Source: Erysipelotrichaceae bacterium 66202529 (lineage in GTDB: Bacteria; Bacillota_I; Bacilli_A; Erysipelotrichales; Erysipelotrichaceae). From it: a stretch of 64,000 nucleotides of DNA. This document shows positions 53,566 to 62,704 of the stretch, in pieces; the stretch's first letter is position 1; the number at the start of each line of letters is the position of its first letter. The notes beneath the pieces are model-generated. The model did not search any database and was not told the DNA's origin. It was given only the letters and a program-made list of their open reading frames with translations. A program made the translations under genes and the position numbers. The stretch spans positions 1,178,001 to 1,242,000 of the forward strand of contig CP046174.1 in assembly GCA_017161075.1 (NCBI GenBank), read 5' to 3'.

Positions 53566-54432
53566 TACGGATGCGAAGAAGGCATCGTACTGCTGCTTGA
53601 ATACAGAATCCTTCAGCGTAATGTAATTAAATTCATGGAGAATATGGAAATCGTAGAGATCAATGACTTCCAGCTCTCCTTTTTCTATTTCCTCTCTTGC
53701 GGCAGCTTCATACAGGAAGGTGATACCCTGATTGTTTCTGACTAGTGTTTTGATTGCCTGCACATTTCCAATTTCAATAATGCGTTCAAAGGAACTGATG
53801 GACAGGTTGATTTCCTGCATGCCGCGTTCCAGAATCTCTCTGGTACCACTGCCCTCCTCCCGGACAATGAGTGTTTCCTGCACCAAATCTTTTAAACAAT
53901 GAACCTCATTTTGCAAGTTGTAATCCTTTCCCTTAACTGCAATGTAGCGCTCCTGTGATAACAGCTGCCAGTCATAGGTCTGCTTTGGGAAATATCCCTC
54001 TACAAATGCAAAGCCGATATCCCCGCTGTTCAGCATTTGCAGCAGGGTTGCTGTATTTTCGACAATCATGGTTAAAGATGTTTGCGAATGCTCCTGAAGA
54101 TAGGTGTTCAAGCGCTGCGGCAGAAGAAATTCTCCAATGGTTAATGTTGCCCCGAAGCGAAGGGAGGGGGTTTTCTGATTCTGCTTTAAAAGACTGCGGA
54201 TCATTTTTTCATCCGCAACCATGGTTCGTACCTTTTCCGCAAGCAGCTTTCCCTGAGCTGTCAGGTTTAATTGCTTTCCATCATAAAAAAACAGCTTGCA
54301 GTCATACTCCTTTTCCATATATTTGATATGCTGTGAAACAGCGGGCTGTGTGATGCATAAGATATCGGCAGCCTTCGTATAATTTAATGTTTCTGATAAT
54401 GTTAAAAATGTATATAAACGAAAATCCAGCAT
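53554..54432 (-). CDS. LysR-family transcriptional regulator
   Basis: A 292-residue LysR protein. The N-terminal helix-turn-helix reads LNYTKAADILCITQPAVSQH, followed by a standard effector-binding domain resembling the CysL/CysB group. It is divergent from serC-serA, with 361 bp between, so the natural guess is that it controls serine synthesis or its own gene. Direct repeats ACTTCCGGATG in the spacer (54505, 54530) may be its sites. Confidence 0.9.
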   Translation of the reverse strand: MLDFRLYTFLTLSETLNYTKAADILCITQPAVSQHIKYMEKEYDCKLFFYDGKQLNLTAQGKLLAEKVRTMVADEKMIRSLLKQNQKTPSLRFGATLTIGEFLLPQRLNTYLQEHSQTSLTMIVENTATLLQMLNSGDIGFAFVEGYFPKQTYDWQLLSQERYIAVKGKDYNLQNEVHCLKDLVQETLIVREEGSGTREILERGMQEINLSISSFERIIEIGNVQAIKTLVRNNQGITFLYEAAAREEIEKGELEVIDLYDFHILHEFNYITLKDSVFKQQYDAFFASVQRP

Positions 54433-54504
54433 GTTTTCATCTCCAATTTCTGTAAAGTAAGTATATCACGAAAAAAAGCGGAACGAAAGAAAAGGTTTTT
54501 ACTC

Positions 54505-54540
54505 ACTTCCGGATGTAACTGGAACAGAGACTTCCGGATG
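54505..54540. repeat. Direct repeat ACTTCCGGATG x2 in the LysR-serC spacer
   Basis: Identical 11-mers at 54505-54515 and 54530-54540, 25 bp apart, suggest paired binding sites. Further along, TTGTTCTT-ATATC-AAGAACAA (54615-54635) is a perfect inverted repeat. No gene is seen in 54433-54793. Confidence 0.6.
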
Positions 54541-54723
54541 ATTGATGTATGTCATAGCGCATGAAGTCTTCTGCTTTTCGATCCTCATGTTCGAGCAGGA
54601 TACTAAGAAAACGGTTGTTCTTATATCAAGAACAAATGTACTCACTTTGTTTACAAAGAGAAAACTCTTTCATAAATGTTACATTTATTTTTCATTTTGT
54701 CTTTCATTTTATTTCATTTGTGC

Positions 54724-54780
54724 TATAATAGTGCTTACTAACAGGAAAACAAGCTGTTGGATAATAAGTAAGAGGAAAGG
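54724..54780 (+). promoter_or_regulatory. -10 box and folded leader of serC
   Basis: A perfect TATAAT (54724-54729) without a good -35. The leader can fold through CTTACT/AGTAAG and ACAG/CTGT pairs just before the RBS region (AGAGGAAAGGAAGG). Confidence 0.5.
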
Positions 54781-54793
54781 AAGGTGCCTGATT

Positions 54794-55879
54794 ATGGCCG
54801 AAAACAGAATTTACAACTTTTCAGCTGGTCCATCCATGCTGCCACTGGAGGTGTTGAAGAAAGCGCAATCGCAAATGCTGAATTACGAGGAAAGTGGCAT
54901 GTCGGTTATGGAAATGAGTCATCGTTCCAAGGCTTACGATGCGATTATTACAAAAACACAGGAACGAATGCGTTCCATCCTAAATATACCGGATAACTAC
55001 AAGGTGCTGTTTCTGCAGGGAGGAGCTACCTCTCAGTTTTCCATGGTTCCCCTGAATCTGCTGCAAAAGGGTACGGCAGATTATGTTGTAACCGGATATT
55101 TCGCAAACAAGGCGTATGCGGAGGCTAAGAAATACGGAGATATCGTTCTGGCAGGCTCCAGCAAGGATGCAGATTATTCCTATATTCCCACACAGGAGGA
55201 GCTGCAGTTAAATAAGGATGCTGATTATGTATATTTATGTGCCAATAATACCATCTATGGAACGGAATGGAAGTATGTTCCGGAAACAGACGGTGTTCCT
55301 ATCGTTGCGGATATGTCCAGCAATATCCTGTCTAAGCCGGTCGATGTGTCCAAGTTTGGAATCATCTTTGCCGGTGCACAGAAAAATATGGGCTGTGCCG
55401 GTCTGACTGTGGCCATCGTGCGTGAGGATCTGATCGGACATGCAAAGGATTTCACACCGGTGATGATGGATTATGCACCGCTTGCCGATAAGGATTCCAT
55501 GTACAATACTCCGCCTACCTATGCAATTTATATTCTGGGGCTTGTTCTGGAATGGATTGAAAATATGGGAGGACTTGAGGTACTGCAGAAACGCAATGAA
55601 GAAAAGGCGAAGCTGCTGTATGATTATCTGGATCAAAGTGATTTCTATACGACGACAGTGCGAAAGGAAGACCGTTCTTTGATGAATGTTACCTTCCGTT
55701 CACCGAGTGCAGAGCTGGATGCTTTGTTTGCCAAGGAAAGTGCTGCGGCAGGCATGAGCAATCTGAAGGGACACCGTGCTGTTGGTGGCATGCGTGCATC
55801 CATTTACAATGCAATGCCGTTGGAAGGTGTGCAGACATTGATTGCTTTCATGAAGAAATTTGAAGCAGAACATAAATAG
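54794..55879 (+). CDS. serC: Phosphoserine aminotransferase
   Basis: A 361-residue PLP enzyme converting 3-phosphohydroxypyruvate and glutamate into phosphoserine. YNFSAGPSMLPLEVL, FLQGGATSQFSMVP and the PLP lysine in FAGAQKNMGCAGLT are diagnostic. The long upstream open frame is non-coding; the start at 54794 follows GGAAGG. It forms an operon with serA 16 bp downstream, the first two steps of serine synthesis. Confidence 0.95.
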   Translation: MAENRIYNFSAGPSMLPLEVLKKAQSQMLNYEESGMSVMEMSHRSKAYDAIITKTQERMRSILNIPDNYKVLFLQGGATSQFSMVPLNLLQKGTADYVVTGYFANKAYAEAKKYGDIVLAGSSKDADYSYIPTQEELQLNKDADYVYLCANNTIYGTEWKYVPETDGVPIVADMSSNILSKPVDVSKFGIIFAGAQKNMGCAGLTVAIVREDLIGHAKDFTPVMMDYAPLADKDSMYNTPPTYAIYILGLVLEWIENMGGLEVLQKRNEEKAKLLYDYLDQSDFYTTTVRKEDRSLMNVTFRSPSAELDALFAKESAAAGMSNLKGHRAVGGMRASIYNAMPLEGVQTLIAFMKKFEAEHK

Positions 55880-55895
55880 GATAAGGGAGATCATT

Positions 55896-57062
55896 ATGAA
55901 AATAAAGCTGTTTAATAAAATTGCCGACGCCGGGATCAGCCAGTTTGATCCGGAGGTATATGAATTTTCTGAGGATTATGATACGTATGATGCCATTATG
56001 GTACGAAGTGCAAAGCTGCACGATGTGGAATTTCCTGCAGATCTGAAGTGTATTGCCAGAGCCGGGGCAGGTGTAAATAATATTCCACTGGATCGCTGCA
56101 GTGAGCAGGGAATCGTTGTATTCAATACACCGGGGGCAAATGCCAATGCTGTAAAGGAGCTGGTGATGGCAGCCCTGCTGATGTCTTCCCGTAAGATTAC
56201 AAAGGGAATCGAATGGGTGAAAACACTGGAGGGTGATGATATTTCCAAGGCTGTAGAAAAAGGCAAGAGCAATTTTGTCGGGCCGGAAATCGCCGGTAAA
56301 AAGTTAGGTGTTATTGGTTTAGGGGCGATTGGTGTACTGGTTGCGAATGCTGCAGCTGCTATGGATATGGAGGTCTTCGGATATGATCCGTTCATTTCCG
56401 TAAAGGCAGCCTGGACATTAAAGGCCAGAGTGCATCATGTACAGAATCTGAAACAGATTTTTGAGGAATGCGACTATATTACCGTACACGTTCCATACAG
56501 TGATAAAACAGCGAATATCATAGATGCGGAAGCGATTGCGGCAATGAAGCCGGATGTGCGTGTATTGAATTTTGCGCGTGGCGGTTTGATTGATGATGAA
56601 GCGATGATGAAGGCGATGGATGAAGGAAAAATCGGTGCTTATGTAACGGATTTCCCAACACGTGAGCTGTTGCAGTATGAGCAGGTAATCGGTGTTCCTC
56701 ACCTTGGTGCATCTACGCCGGAAAGTGAAGAAAACTGTGCAGTCATGGCAGCCAATGAAATCATGGAGTATCTGGAAACAGGAAATATCACGCATTCTGT
56801 GAATCTTCCGGATATGCAGCTTGCACAGGAATGTAAATACAGAATTTGCATTATCAATAAGAATGTTCCAAATGTAGTTGGTGCCATCACTACAGCTCTT
56901 GCCAATGTCGGTGTGAATATCGAAAATATGGCGAACAAGGGAAAAAAGGACTATGCTTATATGATCCTGGATACCAATGATGAAGTCAGCGAGGAACTGA
57001 TGGAGCGTTTGCGCAGCAGGGAAGGTATTATCAATGCGCGTCTGATTAAGGCGAAGGCATAA
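55896..57062 (+). CDS. serA: D-3-phosphoglycerate dehydrogenase with ACT domain
   Basis: A 388-residue NAD-dependent dehydrogenase catalysing the first step of serine synthesis. The substrate region IARAGAGVNNIP, Rossmann motif GVIGLGAIGVLVANAA, and FARGGLIDDEAM are clear. Residues about 315-388 form an ACT domain (RICIINKNVPNVVGAITTAL), where serine often binds as a feedback inhibitor. Start at 55896, preceded by AAGGGAGA. A terminator follows at 57329 after a long repetitive trailer. Confidence 0.93.
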   Translation: MKIKLFNKIADAGISQFDPEVYEFSEDYDTYDAIMVRSAKLHDVEFPADLKCIARAGAGVNNIPLDRCSEQGIVVFNTPGANANAVKELVMAALLMSSRKITKGIEWVKTLEGDDISKAVEKGKSNFVGPEIAGKKLGVIGLGAIGVLVANAAAAMDMEVFGYDPFISVKAAWTLKARVHHVQNLKQIFEECDYITVHVPYSDKTANIIDAEAIAAMKPDVRVLNFARGGLIDDEAMMKAMDEGKIGAYVTDFPTRELLQYEQVIGVPHLGASTPESEENCAVMAANEIMEYLETGNITHSVNLPDMQLAQECKYRICIINKNVPNVVGAITTALANVGVNIENMANKGKKDYAYMILDTNDEVSEELMERLRSREGIINARLIKAKA

Positions 57063-57185
57063 AATAGAAGACAATAAATCGCTATGAAATAAAAGGTATA
57101 AAATGAAAAGCATCGAATGAAATGCAGGATAATAGATTGCAGAACATAAAAGGTATGCATTGACATATATCAAAAAATGTATGAA

Positions 57186-57318
57186 ACTGCATATCGAAAT
57201 GCATAATAAAAAGCATATATTGTAAAAAGCATAAATATTATGCATAAACTAAAATGTATATATTGCATAACCTGTACTGTATAAATATAAGGAATAAAGC
57301 ATAAATAAAATGCATAAA
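57186..57318. repeat. Eight GCATA repeats in an AT-rich spacer
   Basis: GCATA occurs at 57189, 57201, 57213, 57229, 57242, 57265, 57299 and 57312, mostly within (A)TGCATAA or AAGCATAA and often 12-13 bp apart. The whole 57063-57328 spacer is about 75-80% A+T by eye and has no gene. It may be degenerate tandem DNA, an array of protein sites or a trailer RNA. Confidence 0.6.
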
Positions 57319-57328
57319 TCAACAAGTT

Positions 57329-57357
57329 AAGCACTCGCAGGGGTGCTTTTCATTTTT
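57329..57357 (+). terminator. Terminator of serC-serA
   Basis: AAGCACTC-GCAG-GGGTGCTT (57329-57348) with one G-U, then TTCATTTTTTC. Confidence 0.75.
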
Positions 57358-57483
57358 TCAAAGCTATGCGGTGGAGAAGCCTGATAATTCCTATATATGA
57401 TAGGAGGAAAATATTTTTCAATTTTTATGTATACGTGCTATGATGGTATAGAAGCTATTTTATAATGATGAGGAGAAGTTTGT

Positions 57484-57912
57484 ATGGACACAGGTGCTAT
57501 GAGCCCGCTGATGATTGGTGCAGGATTGTTTGTGCTTGGTGTGGTCATGTTTACACAGGAGCACAAAAAGAAGAAGCGCTGTAATAAAAAGGTCAATGCA
57601 GTATGCTGTGATGTGATTGCAGAAACAAATGTTACGAAAGGGATAGGATCCGTACGTGGAGTTAAACAGTATGTTCCAGTATATGAGATAGAAATGGAAG
57701 AAGGACCTGTACAGGTGAAAGGGCAAATCGGACGTCCCTATGCTGATGATTATACAAAAGGAAAACGTGTAGTTTTATGTTGCAATCCGGATAACTATCG
57801 GGATTTTTATGTACCGGATGAGGATTTTTATAAAAATGGAAGAATTGCACTGCTCTTTACAACAGGCATCGCCTGTATGGCTCTGGGGATTTTTTTATTT
57901 TTCATATCCTAG
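57484..57912 (+). CDS. Small membrane protein, DUF3592-like
   Basis: A 142-residue protein with hydrophobic helices at residues 9-24 and about 121-141 enclosing a soluble domain. The pattern KQYVPVYEIEMEEGPVQVKG, then VVLCCNPDNYRDFYVPDED resembles DUF3592/YxPVxEY proteins, whose function is unknown. RBS GAGGAG. Single gene. Confidence 0.68.
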   Translation: MDTGAMSPLMIGAGLFVLGVVMFTQEHKKKKRCNKKVNAVCCDVIAETNVTKGIGSVRGVKQYVPVYEIEMEEGPVQVKGQIGRPYADDYTKGKRVVLCCNPDNYRDFYVPDEDFYKNGRIALLFTTGIACMALGIFLFFIS

Positions 57913-58382
57913 AGCCAATTTGCATTGAATAACGAAGATGTAGGATATGCCCCTTCAGTATATTCAAGCAGATGCAGGTCTCCAAAAGATAGGAGGGGTA
58001 AATTGCAATACGTATGTGCCCTTCATTATATTCAAGCGAATGCAGGCTGCTCCATATGGGAACTGTTACGCCAGCAAAAGCGTAGAAAGGCTGCTTGTGT
58101 TATGATAATGCGTCATACTTATATAAGCAATGCTGATATTCTTCACCCTAGAACATTTCATGAAATGTATCCGCTGTCTATCCTCTCCTGCAATATTTGC
58201 AAATTACGGGATATGCTTTGTTCTGCCTTTGATCTGTAGCTTGCGGTATTGTTTTTTTGCATTTATACAGGCTATCTGCTGTCACTATCCAAAAGGATTG
58301 ATAATGAAAAAAATTAGAAAAATTCTGCAGTTTCTGATATAATCTAAGGTATTTGCTTATACTGGTTCAAAGGAGGAATGGT
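57913..58382. other. Gene-poor spacer with a 67-bp direct repeat
   Basis: Two imperfect copies of a 33-bp sequence containing TATATTCAAGC and GATGCAGG/GAATGCAGG lie at 57946-57978 and 58013-58046. Short frames here have no ribosome binding site or recognisable product. Possibly a decayed gene or element. Confidence 0.4.
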
Positions 58383-60551
58383 ATGCGTTCTTTAATCATA
58401 GCGGAGAAGCCGGAGCTTGGCAGGGCAATCGCTGCAGCCATTGACGGCAATGGAAAGGAAGTCCGCGGCGTCATACGTAAACAGAATGTCATCATCACCT
58501 GGGCTTATGGTCATCTTTTGAGATTGTGTGAGCCGGATGAATATGATGCCAGATATAAGAAATGGAAAAAAGAGGATTTACCAATCTGCTTTGAAAACTG
58601 GAAGTTAGTACCGGATGGTAATAAAAAGGATCGTGTGGAACAGATCATGGCGTTGATGCAGGAATGTGATCAGATCATTCACGCTGGTGACCCGGATGAT
58701 GAGGGACAGTTTCTAATTGATGAAATCCTGGATTATGCGCAGAATGAAAAGCCGGTAAAGCGTGTCTATATCAATGACAATACGCCTGCGAATATAAAAA
58801 AGGCATTTCATGCTCTCATCGACAATGACGAGAAGCTGCGTGCGGTAGGTAGAAGTGCCTATGCCAGAGCCGTTGCGGATTATGTGGTGGGAATCAATTA
58901 TTCCCGTCTGTTTTCCCTGCTTTTAAGAAGAAAAGGCATGAGCGTGGGCCGTGTGCAGAGTCCGACCCTGGGGTTGATCGTCATGCGGGATGAAGCAATC
59001 GACAATCATGTGAAGCAGAAATATTATGAGCTGCAGACCGCTGGACATATACAGGAGCCGGATACCACCATCACCTTTCAGCTGAAACCCAAAAGTGAGC
59101 TTCTGGATGATGGCAAGCACATTTTGCACCGTAATATCATGGAGGATATCGAACGCGAAATTCTGTCCAAGCCGGAACAAAAGGTGAAAATTGATGAGAA
59201 ATTCATGGATGTGAAGCCACCGCTGACCTTTAATCTTGCCAAGCTGCAGGCGCATATGAATGCACGGTATGGCTTTGATCTGAGCAAAACAGACCAGATT
59301 ACACAGATGCTGCGTGATCGCTATCAGGCAATAACCTATAACCGAAGCGATTCCCAGTATTTGAAGGAGGAGCATTTTCAAGAGGCAGACAAGGTTCTGC
59401 CGCATGTCATGAACAAGCTGAATGAAACGTATCCGGTTGATTATAAGCTGCATTCCGAATGCTTTAACGATAAATATGTGACAGCCCATCATGCCATTAT
59501 TCCGACGCTGTCCGATTTCAATATCGCCCAGCTGCTGCCGGATGAGCGAAGAGTGTATGAGGAAATCTGCCGTTATTACATCATGCAGTTTCTGCCGCCA
59601 ATTCGAAAACGGCAGCTAAGTGCTGTTATCAAAACAGAATACGGTGATTTGCGTGCGACAAGTACGTATGTGCTGGATGAGGGCTATAAAAAATATTTTA
59701 CACCGGAAAAAGAGGATAGTGCGGAGGATGAGGAAAATGACAGCCGTTTTGATCTGCCAAAGGGAACCTATCCGATAAATCTGATCAGCAGTGAAATTCA
59801 GGAGAAGGAAACCAATCCGCCCAAGCGGTATACGCAGGCCAGTCTGATCCGCGATATGACCAGTATCGCCAAGTATGTGCAGGATAAGGAAATCAAGGAT
59901 ATTCTGAAAAAGAAGGATAAGGATAAAAAGGGGGAGAATGGCTCCATTGGTACCAGTGCGACAAGATCGCAAATAGTGGAAACACTGATCAAGCGCCGGT
60001 ATGTGGAAATGAAGGGGAAGAACATCATATCCACACAGCTGGGAAAGGATTTTTACCATCTGCTGCCGGAGGAGATAAAAAAACCGGATTTGACGGCAAA
60101 GTGGTGGGTGATTCAGGAGGATATCAAGGAAGGCAATGCAGATGTGAAAACACTGGTGGACAGTGTGCTGGAGGCCTTTGTGCCGCATCTGAACAAGGAT
60201 TACTCCCACCTGCGTGTATCGGGTGAGGTGGAGATTGACGATGATCGTCCGGCGGTCGGTATCTGTCCGGTTTGCGGGAATAAAATCGTAGAAAACAGTA
60301 AGGGCTTTGGCTGTGTGAATTATCGCAATGGCTGCAAATTCGCATTGTGGAAGGAGGATCGCTTTTTCCAGTCCATTGAGAAGGAGCTTACCCTGCCAAT
60401 GGCAGAAAAGCTGTTGAAGGATAAATATTGTCTAGTGAAAATCCATGAGCAGGAGCAGGAGGTCATCAAGGTGCTGCAGCTGGGTGTACGCAATGGGCGT
60501 GCTGTCTACCGGCTGGTGGATGTGCCGAAAAAGGCTGCGGAGAATGCATAG
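58383..60551 (+). CDS. topB: Type IA DNA topoisomerase (topoisomerase III)
   Basis: A 722-residue enzyme that breaks and rejoins one DNA strand to relax negative supercoils and decatenate. The Toprim domain begins SLIIAEKPELGRAIAAAI and has the metal triad in AGDPDDEGQFL; the active tyrosine is in ITYNRSDSQYL (about residue 319), and GRVQSPTLGLIVMRDE is typical. The C-terminus has a zinc-ribbon-like CPVCGNKIVENSKGFGCVNY. Start at 58383 follows AGGAGG. Chromosomal or element-borne cannot be decided from sequence. Confidence 0.94.
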   Translation: MRSLIIAEKPELGRAIAAAIDGNGKEVRGVIRKQNVIITWAYGHLLRLCEPDEYDARYKKWKKEDLPICFENWKLVPDGNKKDRVEQIMALMQECDQIIHAGDPDDEGQFLIDEILDYAQNEKPVKRVYINDNTPANIKKAFHALIDNDEKLRAVGRSAYARAVADYVVGINYSRLFSLLLRRKGMSVGRVQSPTLGLIVMRDEAIDNHVKQKYYELQTAGHIQEPDTTITFQLKPKSELLDDGKHILHRNIMEDIEREILSKPEQKVKIDEKFMDVKPPLTFNLAKLQAHMNARYGFDLSKTDQITQMLRDRYQAITYNRSDSQYLKEEHFQEADKVLPHVMNKLNETYPVDYKLHSECFNDKYVTAHHAIIPTLSDFNIAQLLPDERRVYEEICRYYIMQFLPPIRKRQLSAVIKTEYGDLRATSTYVLDEGYKKYFTPEKEDSAEDEENDSRFDLPKGTYPINLISSEIQEKETNPPKRYTQASLIRDMTSIAKYVQDKEIKDILKKKDKDKKGENGSIGTSATRSQIVETLIKRRYVEMKGKNIISTQLGKDFYHLLPEEIKKPDLTAKWWVIQEDIKEGNADVKTLVDSVLEAFVPHLNKDYSHLRVSGEVEIDDDRPAVGICPVCGNKIVENSKGFGCVNYRNGCKFALWKEDRFFQSIEKELTLPMAEKLLKDKYCLVKIHEQEQEVIKVLQLGVRNGRAVYRLVDVPKKAAENA

Positions 60552-60719
60552 GCATTGTATGCCTTGCGGCTGCGTTCAAAAATACAACGGCAGGATACCT
60601 AACAAGGCAGCTGATGCTGTAGAATTGTCGGCAGTTATAGAATATAAAGGATTCTAAATTTATCGTAAGGGATAGGTACTCCCTCTAAATGATCATTGTG
60701 TCCAAAAGCGAAGCAATCC
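60552..60719. other. Spacer after topB
   Basis: About 170 bp; GGCAT-TGT-ATGCC just after the stop is a small hairpin without a T-run. No gene is seen. Confidence 0.4.
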
Positions 60720-60747
60720 TGTAACATTTCTGTCACCTTCGTATAAT
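60720..60747 (+). promoter_or_regulatory. Possible ECF-type promoter
   Basis: TGTAAC (60720-60725) and CGTATA (60740-60745) resemble ECF -35/-10 elements, with a short 14-bp spacer. TATAAT (60742-60747) overlaps, so a sigma-A promoter is also possible. It could be the autoregulated promoter of the sigma gene. Confidence 0.45.
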
Positions 60748-60799
60748 ATCATAATAAGAGAAGTATACACACGGAAAAAAGCATATAGAGGGAAAACAC

Positions 60800-60841
60800 A
60801 TGGAAGGAATGGATACCAGCTCCATTCTTTTTATTTATTAA
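60800..60841 (+). CDS. Possible 13-residue leader peptide
   Basis: ATG at 60800 follows GAGGG at a good distance and reads MEGMDTSSILFIY before TAA at 60839. It overlaps the terminator hairpin at 60807-60834 completely, so a ribosome translating it would disrupt the hairpin. Such a short frame may be chance. Confidence 0.35.
   Translation: MEGMDTSSILFIY
60807..60834 (+). terminator. Terminator/attenuator ahead of the ECF operon
   Basis: GAATGGA-TACCAGC-TCCATTC (60807-60827) with TTTTTATTT. Confidence 0.7.
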
Positions 60842-60971
60842 GGTTGTGCTATCCGCTTTCTGACCTGCAGAAGATAAAAAGCCCACATACAGTATTTTTA
60901 TGAATTTGATCTGAAATTGGTAACCTATAGAATACAGATTCGTTGTTATAGTGAAAAGGGAGGGTATACCT

Positions 60972-61484
60972 ATGCATACGCAGCTGGAGCAGATATACAA
61001 AACCTATTTTCATGATGTATATCGCTACGCTCTTTCCCTTTGCCAAAATGAAAGCCAGGCGCAGGATTTGGTTTCCGAAACCTATCTCAAGGCAATCGAG
61101 GCTTTGCCACAGGATTATACAGAGGTACGCGCATGGCTGTTTCGTGTATGCCGCAACTGCTTCATTGATCAGCAGCGTAAAAAAAAGCGCTGGAGTACAG
61201 TGGCGCTGGAGCATGCACAGAATTTCCTGTCAACAGGGGAGGATGGTGCCTCCATGATGCGCAGACAGCAGGAAAAGGATGAGCTGCATCTGATGATTCT
61301 GAAGCTGAAGCAGCCATATCGCGAGGTCATGCTTCTTTATTACCTTGCACAGTATTCCATACAGGAAACCGCAGAAATTTTGCATATTCAGGAAGGAGCA
61401 GTGAAAACAAGACTGCATCGGGGCAGAGAAATGCTTCGTTTATACCTAGAGGAGGATTGTGATGAAAACAGAACAGACAGCTAG
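60972..61484 (+). CDS. ECF-type RNA polymerase sigma factor
   Basis: A 170-residue sigma-70-family factor with regions 2 and 4 only. Region 2 runs through FHDVYRYALSLCQNESQAQD and LVSETYLKAI, region 4 through YREVMLLYYLAQYSIQETAE with helix-turn-helix EILHIQEGAVKTRLHRGREM. Start at 60972, 7 bp after AGGGAGGG. The anti-sigma gene overlaps its end by 23 bp, so the pair is co-translated, normally keeping the sigma factor inactive until a surface signal releases it. Confidence 0.92.
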   Translation: MHTQLEQIYKTYFHDVYRYALSLCQNESQAQDLVSETYLKAIEALPQDYTEVRAWLFRVCRNCFIDQQRKKKRWSTVALEHAQNFLSTGEDGASMMRRQQEKDELHLMILKLKQPYREVMLLYYLAQYSIQETAEILHIQEGAVKTRLHRGREMLRLYLEEDCDENRTDS

Positions 61485-62619
61485 AGACAATACGGCGGCA
61501 GACCTGCAGAAGGAGTATGATAATGTAAAGGGATTGATCCGTAATAAGAAACGCAGGAGACTGATGAAAATCCTGCTTTCCCTGCTTGGCACTATCCTTA
61601 TACTATATTGTGCAAGCTATGTGTGGAAACGTCTGACGCTGTATTCGATTACGAAAAGTGAGCTTACCGGGAAAGAGGATGGTACGCAGTTTGCGTATAA
61701 CCGCATGATTGAAAATGAATTGCATGAGCCTCAAACACGGCTTTTACAGGCGGATATCAGCAAATATGAGTATCCGTTATCCTTACCGAGCGGGGAATAT
61801 GAAATCAGCTGGATGCGCACAAGCAGCCTCGGATTTCAGAAGGCATATTATGATGCGGGCTATTATCAGTTATCAGAAACATTAAAACAGGGACATTTCA
61901 AAAAAAATACACTGGGGGGAGGCGGTGCATTGTATGAGGAAGGAACAAACGCAGGCTATCGCTATGATGCCTACAAGCAGCAGCTCATGATGTCCACTCT
62001 GCAGAAGGAATGGAAGAAAAGCAAGCTGGATGAAATCGCAGACCATTCTCTTGTCGGCGCCTATGTGAAGCTGAAAAAAGCATATCCGCTGCAAAGTATT
62101 CTGGATTTGGATACGCGGATGAAAAAGGAGGGAATCGATATAGGGCTATCATGGGTTGCGGTTGCTTATGGCAAGGCAGGGGAATCGGATAGCCATATCG
62201 ACGCAAAGGGAAATATCACAGAAACAGATCATTACCTAGGAACAGTAGGCTTTGATATTCATCAGAAGAATCGGACCAATCCACTGACGGAATTTGATGA
62301 AAAGAAGTATCCGCTGCTTGATTTTGACGCAGAGCCTGTAAAGGGACATCCGAAAAAGGAATTTGGCAAAATCAGCGCACAGGATTATGAAACACATATG
62401 ATCAGCATGCTGCAATACCTGTATGACCAGCCTAAATATCGTACTTATCTGGGAGACGATGGTGATACCCGTTCCGCATTTTATCCCGACATCATAAGCA
62501 GCATTCAGAAAAACGGCATACAGAGCGATATGATATATGTCACCACAACAAAGGAAGCCTTCCAAAAGCTGATGGAGCAGCCGGAAACAGCATCCGCCTT
62601 TATCGCAGAGCAGAAATAA
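61462..62619 (+). CDS. Membrane anti-sigma factor, sigma-factor-regulator domains
   Basis: A 385-residue protein with a short cytoplasmic N-terminus, one transmembrane helix (about residues 35-55, LMKILLSLLGTILILYCASY) and a large extracytoplasmic part. This matches the 'sigma factor regulator' N- and C-terminal domains found beside ECF factors in Firmicutes. It should hold the ECF factor at the membrane. The C-terminal part (about 200-370) may sense envelope stress or be a protease target. The start overlaps the sigma gene. Confidence 0.78.
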   Translation: MKTEQTARDNTAADLQKEYDNVKGLIRNKKRRRLMKILLSLLGTILILYCASYVWKRLTLYSITKSELTGKEDGTQFAYNRMIENELHEPQTRLLQADISKYEYPLSLPSGEYEISWMRTSSLGFQKAYYDAGYYQLSETLKQGHFKKNTLGGGGALYEEGTNAGYRYDAYKQQLMMSTLQKEWKKSKLDEIADHSLVGAYVKLKKAYPLQSILDLDTRMKKEGIDIGLSWVAVAYGKAGESDSHIDAKGNITETDHYLGTVGFDIHQKNRTNPLTEFDEKKYPLLDFDAEPVKGHPKKEFGKISAQDYETHMISMLQYLYDQPKYRTYLGDDGDTRSAFYPDIISSIQKNGIQSDMIYVTTTKEAFQKLMEQPETASAFIAEQK

Positions 62620-62625
62620 CATAAA

Positions 62626-62665
62626 AAAATTCCCACGGTCTCATAAAGAGAATGGGAATTTTCTT
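62626..62665. terminator. Bidirectional terminator
   Basis: AAAATTCCCA (62626-62635) pairs perfectly with TGGGAATTTT (62653-62662). It serves the sigma operon and the minus-strand small gene. Confidence 0.88.
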
Positions 62666-62704
62666 CTTATACAAAAGTATAAGCTCTACAGAGATGAACA
62701 GATA

